Assembly: GCA_016190505.1 (NCBI GenBank)
Contig: JACPQM010000082.1
Span: forward strand, 1-53,495
Length of the DNA: 53,495 nucleotides
DNA from: Chloroflexota bacterium
GTDB lineage: Bacteria; Chloroflexota; Dehalococcoidia; JACPQK01
Direction: 5' to 3'
The stretch's first letter is position 1. Every line of letters begins with the position of its first letter. The translations under genes were made by a program, and so were the position numbers. The notes under the pieces were generated by a model. The model did not search any database, was not told where the DNA came from, and saw nothing but the letters and a program-made list of their open reading frames with translations. This document shows, piece after piece, positions 17,430-25,646 of the stretch.

Positions 17430-17733
17430 CAACGAGAGAGTACGTTTTCGGCGTGAATCCTGTGAGGCCCCTTACGAGAGACTTATGATATATGTGCACA
17501 GCTCCTGACACTGCCATCGCCCCCAGACGGCCACCTCACCCTACCCTCTCCGCCTGCGGAGAGGGGCCGGAGGTGAGGTGGACTGTGCGCCATCAGCGTG
17601 TGACGATAGCCTGTCCACCTAGAGTCGTATCTGGGAACTGCGTTAAACGCGAGACAGTACGTTTTCGGCGTAAATCCTTGTGACGCCTTTCGCAAGTGAG
17701 CAATAATCCCGTACGCTAAGGAGATCAAGCAAC
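17430..17733. other. 304-nt gap inside the fdh operon with two repeat types
   Basis: No gene seen. Two diverged copies of a ~55-nt direct repeat flank the region: one from about 17433 and one from about 17649, both containing AGTACGTTTTCGGCGT and a following AATCC. Between them lies a hairpin at 17531-17581 (arms CCACCTCACC and GGTGAGGTGG plus an inner CCTCTCCGC/GCGGAGAGG stem). The inner sequence looks like a dispersed repeat inserted between copies. It separates nuoF-like and fdhA genes that are normally adjacent. Confidence 0.5.
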
Positions 17734-20397
17734 ATGGACCTGGTTACGCTGACCATTGACGGCCAGAAGGTCACCGGCCCTAAAGGCAAGTCGGTCCTGG
17801 AGGCGGCCCTGGACGCGGGCATTTACATACCCAACCTGTGCCATGACCCCGACCTCAAGCCCTTCGGCGCCTGCCGCCTGTGCGTGGTGGAGATCGAAGG
17901 CATGCGGGGGCTGCCTGCCTCGTGTACCGTGACCGCCACCGACGGGCTGACCGTTCGGACCGATGGACCCAAGGTGCATCAGGTGCAGAAGGTGGCTGTC
18001 GAGCTTCTGCTGGCCGACCACCCCATGGAATGCCTGACCTGTGCCGCCAGCGGCAACTGTGGCCTGTTGAGGGTGGCCTCCCACGTCGGCATTGACCATA
18101 TCCGGCTCAAGAAGACCCAGCGTGACTATCCCATTGACGATAGCAACCCCTTCTTCTACCGGGACCTGGCCAAGTGCGTGCTCTGCGCTCGCTGTGTCCG
18201 GGCCTGCCAGGAGGTCGTCGGGGTAGGCGCCATAGACTTCGCCCACCGGGGCTACCAGCGGAAGGTGGCCACGTTCGGTGACCGGCCCCTGGCCGAGTCG
18301 CGCTGCGAGTCTTGCGGTGAGTGTGTGGTCCGCTGCCCGGTGGGCGCCCTGGTCCCCAAGAGGCGGGCCAAGCCCTCCCGCGAGGTCAAGACAGTGTGCG
18401 CCTACTGCGGTGTGGGCTGCGGCATGTACCTGGGTGTCCGGGGAAATACCGTGGTCAGTGTGCGTGGCGACCGGCAGAGCCCGGTGAACCATGGCCTTCT
18501 GTGCGTCAAGGGCCGCTTCGGCAACGATTTCATTAACCACCCCGACCGTCTGACCACCCCACTGGTCAGGAAGGACGGAGAGCTACGCCCCGCCACCTGG
18601 GACGAAGCCCTGGATGTGGTGGCGTCCCGGCTGAAGGAGTACCCCGGGGACGCCTCGGCGGCCATCGCCTCGGCCAAGGCCCCCAACGAAGACAACTACG
18701 TCATACAGAAGTTTGCCCGGGCGGTGATGGGCACCAACAACGTTGACCACTGTGCCCGTCTCTGACATGCCCCTACAGTGGCCGGTCTGGCCACCAGCTT
18801 CGGCAGCGGCGCGATGACCAACAGCATCGCTGAGATCGGGGACGCCGCCTGTGTCCTGGCCATTGGCACCAACACCACGGAGGCCCATCCCATAATCGGT
18901 CACCAGGTGAAGCGGGCCGTGCGTCAAGGGGCCAAGCTCATCGTGATCAACCCCCGCTGGATAGACCTGTGCCGCTTTGCCACCGTCTGGTTGCGGCAGC
19001 AGCCAGGGACGGACGTGGTACTTCTGGGCGCAATCATGAGGGTGATCCTGGAGGAGGGCCTGGCGGATAGGGCCTTCCTTGATGAGCGCTGCGAGGACTT
19101 CGAAGCATTCCAGAGGTCCCTGGGCGCCTTCGACCTGGACACCGCGGAGAAGGTCACGGGTGTGCCTCGGGAGAAGGTCCGAGAGGCGGCCCGGCTCTAT
19201 GCCGGCACTCGCCCGGCCTCCATCCTCTACGCCATGGGCATCACCCAGTCGTCCCACGGCACGGACAACGTTTTTGCCCTGGCCAACCTGGCCATGCTCA
19301 CCGGGAACATCGGCAAGCCCTCCTCTGGCGTCAACCCCTTGCGGGGTCACAACAACGTCCAGGGGTCTTGCGACATGGGCTGCCTGCCCAACGTCTACAC
19401 GGGCTACCAGGCCGTGGTTGACCCCGCCGTCAAGGCCAAGTTCGAGACAGCCTGGGGGGTAGCCTTGAAGGACAAGCCTGGCCTGACCCTGACCGAGATC
19501 TTCAGCGCTGCACACAGGGGCGATATCAAGGCCATTTACCTGGTGGGCGAGAACCCGGTGCTGAGCGACCCCGACGCCAGCCATGTCCGGGAAGCGCTGG
19601 AACGAGTGGAGTTCCTGGTGGTCCAGGACATCTTCCTCACCGAGACTGCCCGCCTGGCCGACGTGGTGCTGCCGGCGGCATCCTTCGCCGAGCGGGACGG
19701 CACCTTCACCAACACAGAACGGAGGGTGCAACGGCTACGGAAGGCTGTGGAGCCTCCCGGGCAGGCCCGTCCCGACTGGTGGACCACCTGTGCTATCGCT
19801 AAGAAGATGGGGGCGAAAGGCTTCGACTTCAAGGAAGCCTCCGAAATCATGTCCGAGATCGCCCGGGTCACTCCCAGCTACGGGGGTGTTAGCTTCGACC
19901 GGCTGGACAACGGCGGGATCCAGTGGCCCTGTCCCGCTTACGACCATCCCGGTACGCCCATCCTGCACCAGGGCCGCTTTACCCGCGGCAAGGGACGCTT
20001 CACTCCCCTGACCTACCGTGCCTTCCTGGAGCAACCCAGCCCCCAGTTCCCCCTCCTGCTCACCACCGGTCGCGTCCTGTACCACTTCCACACCGGCACC
20101 CTTACCCGGAAGGTCGAAGGTTTGGAGAAACTACGCTCCGAGGAGCTGGTGGAGATGAACCCGGCGGATGCTGCTAACCTGGCCATCAAGGACGGGGACC
20201 TGGTCGAGGTCGCTTCAGTGCGTGGGAGCGTGAGGGCGCGGGCCAGGGTCACAGACCACTCCCCCGAGGGGCTGGTGGCCATGACCTTCCACTTCGCCGA
20301 GAGCGCCACCAACCTGCTCACCAACCCGGCCCTGGACCCCATCGCGAAGATACCTGAGCTAAAGGTCTGCGCCGTGCGCGTGGGGAAGAAGCCGTAG
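17734..20397 (+). CDS. fdhA: Selenocysteine-containing formate dehydrogenase catalytic subunit (NuoG-like N-terminus)
   Basis: One 887-residue protein read through an in-frame TGA at 18763-18765 (Sec344). The N-terminus is NuoG-like: a [2Fe-2S] domain (CHDPDLKPFGACRLC), a His-Cys3 cluster (HPMECLTCAASGNC) and two [4Fe-4S] motifs (CVLCARCVRACQ, CESCGECVVRCP). The Mo/W-bis-MGD domain starts with CAYCGVGCGM. The stop lies in CARL-U-HAPTVAGLA, the exact active-site context of FdhF/FdhA. The GGTCT-loop hairpin 18 nt after TGA repeats the E. coli fdhF SECIS geometry. It oxidises formate or reduces CO2 and passes electrons to the NuoE/NuoF partners. ATG 17734 follows AAGGAG. Conventional annotation would split it into two genes. 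Confidence 0.95.
18763..18794 (+). promoter_or_regulatory. Sec-TGA codon and bacterial SECIS hairpin of fdhA
   Basis: TGA at 18763-18765 is followed after 18 nt by loop GGTCT (18784-18788), closed by a 6-bp stem GTGGCC/GGCCAC (18778-18794). E. coli fdhF has the same loop at the same distance; that comparison is from memory. It should recruit SelB with Sec-tRNA. Confidence 0.88.
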
Positions 20398-20425
20398 AGG
20401 GCGACCCGGCGGGTCGCCCTCCCCC
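20356..20425 (+). repeat. 70-bp direct repeat, left copy (fdhA 3' end + terminator hairpin)
   Basis: Identical over 70 bp to 22597-22666. This copy is in place as the last 13 codons of fdhA, its stop codon and the downstream hairpin. The two copies flank the PIN/ImmA module. Confidence 0.92.
20397..20421 (+). terminator. Hairpin directly after fdhA
   Basis: Arms GAGGGCGACCC and GGGTCGCCCTC around GGC, beginning at the fdhA stop codon. There is no T tract, so it may be a weak terminator or mRNA-stabilising hairpin. Its core matches the GTAGGGG palindrome family. Confidence 0.5.
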
Positions 20426-20475
20426 ATGGGATGCGCCACGGCCGAGGACCTCCGTGAAGAAGCACGGAAATATGT

Positions 20476-20547
20476 GTAGGGGCGAAGCATCGGGGGCATC
20501 GAGCCCTGGCACTAAGTCCAGATGATGGCCCGATGCTTCGCCCCTAC
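20476..20547. repeat. Palindromic repeat with 19-bp perfect arms downstream of the PIN gene
   Basis: Arms at 20476-20494 (GTAGGGGCGAAGCATCGGG) and 20529-20547 (its exact complement) enclose about 34 nt. It overlaps the PIN gene stop and lies 50 nt inside the insertion. It could terminate both converging transcripts and belongs to the GTAGGGG family. Confidence 0.65.
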
Positions 20548-21116
20548 GTGCCCCCCTCGGCCTGGATGACGGCCTGCCACCAGCCGTAGAGCGGGTCCCG
20601 CTCGCCGGGCGCATAGCTTGCACCCGCCTGCATGGCGAGCATCGCCGCCCGCAAGTCGGAATGGGAGATCGAAGCTTCGTCGGCCCAACGTTTCAGCAGC
20701 TCGAGGGTTGAGGCCAGCGGAACACTGGGGACACGCTCTACGATGACCCTTCGTGCCTTGCGGTCGTCGGTAGCCACGGCACAACCTCGGTGCAGCGCCA
20801 GAGCAACCGTGATCGCCTCGCCATCATCCACGAGGGCAGCCAGGTCCACGAACGTAGCCTCTTCCTCCTGGTGCTCCAGGCGAAGCACCAGGACCAGGCC
20901 CTCCGCTATGAGAGGAGACAGGTCCACAGGAACCCGTTCCTCTCGCGCCTCCCCTGGGCCCGGGCACCAGACATAGAGGGCCTCTTGTTCCACCACGTAC
21001 TCGGCAACCCCCAGACGACGTGACTGCGCCGCCGCGATATCCCGGAAACGGCCCGTCGCGTAGAGGTTGAGCAGACAACTCGCATCCAGTAGTAGGAGAT
21101 CTTGAGGTTGGGTCAA
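20544..21116 (-). CDS. PIN-domain protein (putative RNase toxin)
   Basis: 190 residues from TTG 21116, which overlaps the stop of the upstream HTH/ImmA gene (TTGA). PIN acidic residues are in place: Asp11 in LLLLDASCLLNLY, Glu100 in VDDGEAITVAL, and Asp117/Asp118 in CAVATDDRKARR. PIN domains of this type are Mg-dependent RNases, often toxins or effectors. Coupling with an HTH/metallopeptidase protein suggests a regulated stress or phage-response module. The pair occupies the segment between two 70-bp direct repeats. The C-terminal ~40 residues are not part of a motif I recognise. Confidence 0.78.
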   Translation of the reverse strand: MTQPQDLLLLDASCLLNLYATGRFRDIAAAQSRRLGVAEYVVEQEALYVWCPGPGEAREERVPVDLSPLIAEGLVLVLRLEHQEEEATFVDLAALVDDGEAITVALALHRGCAVATDDRKARRVIVERVPSVPLASTLELLKRWADEASISHSDLRAAMLAMQAGASYAPGERDPLYGWWQAVIQAEGGT

Positions 21117-22360
21117 CGTATGCTGCTGGCAAGGTCTACGGCCAGGGAAGCAACCTTCCCTTCGTCCAGGACATGGGGTAGGTGGGTCAACGCCTGGACG
21201 GTCCGCCGTGCCTGCACTCGGTCCACTCGCAACAGGCGAGCCAGCTCACCCTCTGTTAGGTTGCCCTCCTGGTAGGCGCGGACAGCCAGGAACTGGTAAC
21301 GAACAGGAAGCGTCCGGTCGTCATGAGGGTACGGAGTCAACCCCAATTGCACCTGTGCCTCGCGGACCTTGAACCCCCGGTCGCGCAGGCGCTCCCACGT
21401 CCCACTAGGTAGAAGGCGAAGGCCCTCCAGGCGCAACATCATGGCTTCTACGGAAACGAAATAGTAGTGAGCGACCCGGCAGACCTCGGCGGCAGTGATC
21501 TTGCCTCCGGAGACACGCGACATCTCGTTGAACCGCCGTTGCAGGCCAGCGGCTGGCATGAGGAAGGAGCCAGCAAACGCGTGGGCAAACCGTTCGGAAG
21601 CCGGCACGCGCTCGTACGCTGCCAGGACCGATATCTCCGGCCGGAAGCGGCTAGTCAGGAAGTGCCCGTACTCGTGGGCCATGGACCATCGCCGCCGCCC
21701 TTCAGGATGGAGGGCATTAACAGCAACGCATCCCCCCAGTCCCACGGTGTAAGCAAAAACGCCGGCTACACGAGACGGAAGTGAGACATAGAAGGTCCGT
21801 AGACCAACATCGCTTTCCAGCAGCTCTCTCAGGTTGAGGACAGGTCCATCTCCGAGTCCCAGGCGGTTCCGCTCAGCGGAGGCTACGTTCTCCGCAGCCG
21901 GCTCGGGAGCCACTACCCCCAGGGGATACTCAGGAGGGTACATTAGACTTTCATGCACCCCGTTCAGTCTTTCCAAGTACTGGTAGTCCTCGCAGAGACG
22001 CTGGAATTCCCCCACGGCGCGCTGTAGCTCCGACTGGGCAAGCCCAGAACCCGCGCTCGCCAGAGTAGCGCGGAACTGGACAGCGAAGTCCGCCATGGGC
22101 TGCCGAGGGCCAACGAGGTCGCCCACGGGCCTAGCATACAGTTTCGCCATCCGGACTAACTCAGCAGGGCGGATGCGCCTCTCTCCCTTTTCCAGCGCGG
22201 TAACGGTGGTCCGCGCCACGGCTAAGGACTCGGCAACTTGCTGCTGCGTAAGTCCTCGCGCTTTTCTCGCCTCTTGGAGTCGCCGTCCCAGGACTCTCGG
22301 ATCAATGGACTCCAGGATGTGCTCGTGCATAGACATCTCCAGGCGGTCCTCTTCTGGCAT
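21113..22360 (-). CDS. XRE HTH + ImmA/IrrE-type metallopeptidase protein
   Basis: 415 residues. An XRE helix-turn-helix covers ~24-78 (LGRRLQEARKARGLTQQQVAES). A zinc peptidase domain of COG2856 follows, with HEYGH (His229, Glu230, His233) and an upstream variable region. The C-terminal ~130 residues are helical and end in a possible second HTH (LTEGELARLLRVDRVQARRTVQAL). ImmA/IrrE proteins cleave repressors in response to DNA damage or phage; HTH-fused forms often act as antitoxin or regulator of the next gene. It precedes and overlaps the PIN gene. ATG 22360 has GGAGG seven bases upstream and a near-consensus promoter at 22378-22406. Confidence 0.85.
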   Translation of the reverse strand: MPEEDRLEMSMHEHILESIDPRVLGRRLQEARKARGLTQQQVAESLAVARTTVTALEKGERRIRPAELVRMAKLYARPVGDLVGPRQPMADFAVQFRATLASAGSGLAQSELQRAVGEFQRLCEDYQYLERLNGVHESLMYPPEYPLGVVAPEPAAENVASAERNRLGLGDGPVLNLRELLESDVGLRTFYVSLPSRVAGVFAYTVGLGGCVAVNALHPEGRRRWSMAHEYGHFLTSRFRPEISVLAAYERVPASERFAHAFAGSFLMPAAGLQRRFNEMSRVSGGKITAAEVCRVAHYYFVSVEAMMLRLEGLRLLPSGTWERLRDRGFKVREAQVQLGLTPYPHDDRTLPVRYQFLAVRAYQEGNLTEGELARLLRVDRVQARRTVQALTHLPHVLDEGKVASLAVDLASSIR

Positions 22361-22377
22361 TGTGAACCTCCAGGCGT

Positions 22378-22406
22378 AGTGTACAGGGCTGTTCTGACAA
22401 TGTCAA
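22378..22406 (-). promoter_or_regulatory. Promoter and possible self-operator of the HTH/ImmA-PIN module
   Basis: Minus strand: TTGACA (22401-22406), 17-nt spacer, TACACT (22378-22383). An inverted repeat TGACA-T-TGTCA at 22395-22405 overlaps the -35 box and is a plausible binding site for the XRE domain. The expected leader is about 11 nt and contains the GGAGG site. Confidence 0.65.
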
Positions 22407-22596
22407 ATTTCAACTCATCATGCCTGCCCTGCATGTCAGCTAGCGGTGTCGCCCACCGGAAGGGGTTGCAGACCGTGAGGGCCGCATGTCTGGCGCTGGT
22501 GCGTCTTCGCAGGAAACGCGAAGGCCAGGCGCTGAGAACTGCTAGACCACCGAAGGAACGTCCTGAGGCGGCAAGCCTGAGTGGCGGCAGACCACG

Positions 22597-22666
22597 GAGC
22601 TAAAGGTCTGCGCCGTGCGCGTGGGGAAGAAGCCGTAGAGGGCGACCCGGCGGGTCGCCCTCCCCC
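22597..22666 (+). repeat. 70-bp direct repeat, right copy
   Basis: Exact duplicate of 20356-20425: the last codons of fdhA, stop codon and hairpin, here detached from the gene. It marks the right border of the PIN/ImmA insertion. Confidence 0.92.
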
Positions 22667-22711
22667 GTGGTTGGCCCGGGCGGCCCGGTGGTTGCCCTGG
22701 GCCCCCGGCGG

Positions 22712-23374
22712 CTACGTCGCCAGGCCCAGGCGCACGCCCAGGATGGCGGCATGGGTCCGGTCGGAGCAGCCCAGCTTGCCCATGATGCTCTGCACATGCT
22801 TCTTGACCGTAACCTCCGCCAGGTTCAGGCTGGCGCAGATTTCCTTGTTGCCCTGCCCTTGGGCCAGCAGCCGCAAGACTTCCATCTCTCGGGGCGTGAG
22901 ACGGCTCAGAGCCGATGAGGCCTCCGTATCCCCTGGTTCCTGGCGTAAGGGCATGATCCCCTGAATGGCTCGGACCAGCAGAGCGCTGCGCAGCATGACG
23001 CCCCCGTCCATGGCCGCCTTCACGGCGTGACACAGCAGGTCGCGCGAGGCGTCCTTAGTCAGATACCCGGCGGCGCCGGACCTGACCGCCTCTACGATGT
23101 ACATCTCGCTATCGTACATGGTGAGCATAATGATGCAGATAGACGGGTGGTTCTTCTTGATCTGCTGTGTAGCCTCGATGCCGTTCATCCCCGGCATGCG
23201 GATGTCCATGAGGACTACGTTGGGCGACAGGGCATTGCTCTTTTCAATGGCTTCTTCGCCACTGGCCACTTCACCGACCACCTCAATACCTGGCTCGCTG
23301 GCCAGCATGTTCCGCAGCCCCTCGCGGACCACCGGATGATCGTCCACCAGCAATACCTTTACGTTGCCTTTCAT
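22712..23374 (-). CDS. NarL/LuxR-family response regulator
   Basis: 220 residues from ATG 23374; an earlier in-frame start would lie inside the kinase gene. The receiver domain has acidic residues at the N-terminus (VDDHPVVREG) and phospho-acceptor Asp57 (VVLMDIRMPG). The C-terminus is a LuxR HTH (LTPREMEVLRLLAQGQGNKEICASL). It directly follows the sensor kinase gene (4-nt gap), so the two form one system. Targets are unknown; the formate dehydrogenase genes next door are candidates, now separated by the inserted PIN module. Confidence 0.92.
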   Translation of the reverse strand: MKGNVKVLLVDDHPVVREGLRNMLASEPGIEVVGEVASGEEAIEKSNALSPNVVLMDIRMPGMNGIEATQQIKKNHPSICIIMLTMYDSEMYIVEAVRSGAAGYLTKDASRDLLCHAVKAAMDGGVMLRSALLVRAIQGIMPLRQEPGDTEASSALSRLTPREMEVLRLLAQGQGNKEICASLNLAEVTVKKHVQSIMGKLGCSDRTHAAILGVRLGLAT

Positions 23375-23378
23375 GGAG

Positions 23379-24482
23379 TTAGCCCCCTTCGGTGATGGCA
23401 ATGCCTGGCACCCACACCCGCACCGTGGTCCCTCTCCCAGGGATGCTACCTATGTCGCAGGTCCCGCCGGCTAGCTCAGCCCGGCGCTGCAAGCTCATCA
23501 GGCCGCCCACTCGCCTGCGCGCCAGGGTCGTGGCCACATCGAAGCCCACCCCATTGTCTCTCACCTCGAAGTCCACTCCCTGCGGGGTGGCCTCGAGCGA
23601 TACCACCACCTCGTTGGCCTGGGAATGCCGGCGGATGTTGACTAAAGCCTCGTGCAGGATACGATAGAGGGCGATCTCCATATCCCGAGGCAAGCGTAGC
23701 CTGGGGGTCAGCTTGCTCCTCGTGCGGCACTTCATGTCCTCGCTCAGGCGGCGCAGCTCCTCTTCCACCAGGGGCACCAGCCCCAGCTCATCGAGGACCG
23801 GGGGATGCAAATCGTTCATGATGGTGCGGGCCTCGCGGATGGCCTCCCGTGTCAACATAGAGCTGCGCACGGCCAACTGGCGGATCTCCGGCGATGAATG
23901 GGCCAGCGCCTCCAGGGCCTGAAGCTGCTGGAAGACCGAGGCCAGAGTTTGAGCGATGCGGTCATGCACCTCATAGGCCAACCACTCCCGCTCTTCCTCG
24001 TGGGCGCGCATGGCCAGCCCCAGATCGCTGTGCCGGCGCTTCTCCAGCTCCGCCAGCCGTTGGGACACCGCCTGGCGCTCCATGCCCTCCCTGGCCCACA
24101 TCAGCACAGGCACGAGCGCCACGACAACCTCGGGAGACACCGCACGAGGGGCACTGGGAAGCTCCACAAGCCCCAATTGAAGGGCCAGGGTCCCTCCTGA
24201 CGGCAACGGGCCACAGGCGCAGGCCGACAGGTAGGCAGGGCTTTCCGGTGCGCCTATGGCGACCACGGGCGCACCCGCGTCGCTGTCCAGGCGCTGGCAG
24301 CAGGCCATAGACAGGAACACCTGTGCGCTGCCATCGCCGGGCCACTCCTTCCCGGTGCAGGCGCAGGGCCCATTGCCTGACAACATTAGCAGGCGTACAT
24401 TGTCAACCTGTGCCAGTTGGCACAGCCTCTGAAGGCTTGCGGCCAAGCCCTGGTCCCAATATGACTGTTGCGGTGGCTGCAC
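23379..24482 (-). CDS. NarX/DegS-type sensor histidine kinase with cysteine-rich input domain
   Basis: 367 residues from GTG 24482, the only start in the frame before a stop. The C-terminus has the HisKA_3 motif (EVHDRIAQTLASVFQQL, phospho-acceptor His173) and HATPase motifs (NIRRHSQA, DNGVGF). There is no membrane segment, so it senses in the cytoplasm. The first 90 residues contain seven cysteines (21, 40, 42, 61, 62, 88, 90) in a CxC...CC...CxC pattern, which suggests an Fe-S, metal or thiol-redox sensor. Oxygen-sensing NreB-type kinases use cysteines in this way, but the pattern is not identical. A strong promoter lies ~275 nt upstream. Confidence 0.85.
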   Translation of the reverse strand: MQPPQQSYWDQGLAASLQRLCQLAQVDNVRLLMLSGNGPCACTGKEWPGDGSAQVFLSMACCQRLDSDAGAPVVAIGAPESPAYLSACACGPLPSGGTLALQLGLVELPSAPRAVSPEVVVALVPVLMWAREGMERQAVSQRLAELEKRRHSDLGLAMRAHEEEREWLAYEVHDRIAQTLASVFQQLQALEALAHSSPEIRQLAVRSSMLTREAIREARTIMNDLHPPVLDELGLVPLVEEELRRLSEDMKCRTRSKLTPRLRLPRDMEIALYRILHEALVNIRRHSQANEVVVSLEATPQGVDFEVRDNGVGFDVATTLARRRVGGLMSLQRRAELAGGTCDIGSIPGRGTTVRVWVPGIAITEGG

Positions 24483-25174
24483 ACCCGGCCCCCAACTCGC
24501 TACAGCATTCCAGGCACGCCGCCCCTCTTTGCGACGCTACGCACCCACTAGACGGTCCATTTGGCACCTAGCCGGCGCCGTTGGCCTAGCGCAAGTAAGC
24601 ATACGGTGTGAGAACGGAGAGAGTAAGGGTTGACTTGCAGCCAACTAACGTCATGCGCCAGGCCTTAACTGGTCTATCCGGCTCTCGGTGCTGGCATATT
24701 ACCATCTTGAAAAAATTACTCCCTCCACACAGAGACATACTAAAGCTAGCGGCGGTGGACAGTATAGTAACATATTACCCATGAGTCAACATCCCCGAGT
24801 GTGCATCCCAGGACGTAGTCACGTTCGGGAACGCGGATGGAACGGTGAACCGTATGGTGTGTTGGCCATTTCCTACGTCTTCTGCCTGCACGACGTAGGA
24901 GCGCCCCTACGCTAGACATCCCCATCACCACGTCTACGCTGCCCAGAAAGGCTGGCAGCACACTGTAGCGGCCGCCCCTACGTCTGCTATTTGACTTTGA
25001 CGTGGTCCTGGTATGCATCCTCCCGTATACCCCTGTTGTATCCCTGGGCGTCTGGTGAACAAGCCGGACCGGTGCTACGGTAGGTCAGTCGTGGCCACGG
25101 CGGCGAGTGGGGAGCCCGTTGTGCCGTGGGCCACAGCCTAGTGGGGCACCGGCTTGACAAAGGAGGCATAAGGA
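24483..25174. other. Long intergenic region between the two-component system and gas-vesicle genes
   Basis: 692 nt with no gene. It holds the minus-strand promoter at 24761-24789, an AT-rich stretch at ~24690-24785 with two CATATTACC copies, and degenerate GTAGGGG-type repeat fragments at ~24895-24912 and ~24970-24981. I found only weak candidates for a gvpA promoter (TTGACT at 24991, TATGCA at 25012, spacing 15). Confidence 0.5.
24761..24789 (-). promoter_or_regulatory. Sigma70-type promoter for the two-component system
   Basis: Minus strand: TTGACT (24784-24789), 17-nt spacer, TATACT (24761-24766). It points to the kinase gene, implying a leader of about 270 nt. Confidence 0.6.
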
Positions 25175-25381
25175 ATGGCTGTAGAGAAGTCCATGGCATC
25201 AGCCAGCCTGGCCGAGGTAGTGGACCGCATCCTGGACAAGGGTGTGGTCGTGGACGCCTGGGTCCGGGTCAGCCTGGTAGGTATCGAAATCCTGGCCATC
25301 GAGGCCAGAGCCGTGGTGTCCGGCGTGGACACCTTCCTCAAGTACGCAGAGGCGGTAGGCCTTACGGCGGCGGCCGCCTAG
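25175..25381 (+). CDS. gvpA: Gas vesicle major shell protein GvpA
   Basis: 68 residues. The GvpA core is complete: [53 protein letters not shown], cited here as the span of residues 11-63. This small hydrophobic protein polymerises into the ribs of the gas-filled vesicle wall. Its short length, with no C-terminal extension, distinguishes it from the longer J-type paralogues at 31035 and 33074. ATG 25175 follows AAAGGAGG. It is the first gene of the cluster and is separated from the next gene by 265 nt containing a hairpin, as is common where GvpA must be made in excess. Confidence 0.95.
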   Translation: MAVEKSMASASLAEVVDRILDKGVVVDAWVRVSLVGIEILAIEARAVVSGVDTFLKYAEAVGLTAAAA

Positions 25382-25394
25382 TTTCAGCACTACG

Positions 25395-25419
25395 GGTCTC
25401 CGGGTGGCCCGCCCAGACC
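25395..25419 (+). terminator. Hairpin downstream of gvpA (possible attenuator)
   Basis: GGTCT and AGACC outer arms with an inner CGGG/CCCG stem, 14 nt after the gvpA stop. No T tract follows, so partial termination or mRNA protection is more likely than full termination. Confidence 0.35.
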
Positions 25420-25646
25420 GGACTCTCATCACCGGGCTCCCCTCTGCGGTCAGCGCTCTAGGGGCTACCGACCGTCGGACACCAGAGGTGCAAGTGGGTC
25501 CTCCGGCCGGGTGGCGCCACTCGGAGACTCCAATTGTATAGCGTAGCCGGCAATTGTCAATCCGGGCCGGCCGACAGACCAGGAGCTGAGGTCCCAGCGG
25601 CAACCCTTGGGCCTCACCTCCGTTGAGTCAACAAAGGGGGGAATAT

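Larger units (their letters stand above)
22361..22711. other. Right end of the inserted module and downstream flank
   Basis: 351 nt without a gene. From left to right it holds the minus-strand promoter/operator of the HTH/ImmA gene, about 190 nt of unassigned sequence, the second 70-bp repeat at 22597-22666, and 45 nt before the response-regulator stop. Confidence 0.55.

Noticed and set aside
17433..17710. CRISPR-like array from the repeated segments in the fdh gap
   Set aside because: Only two diverged copies with a ~160-nt interval; no regular spacers and no cas genes.
18763..18765. Reading the TGA in fdhA as a frameshift, sequencing error or pseudogene stop
   Set aside because: Both sides are in the same frame, the stop is exactly at the known Sec site and a SECIS hairpin follows.
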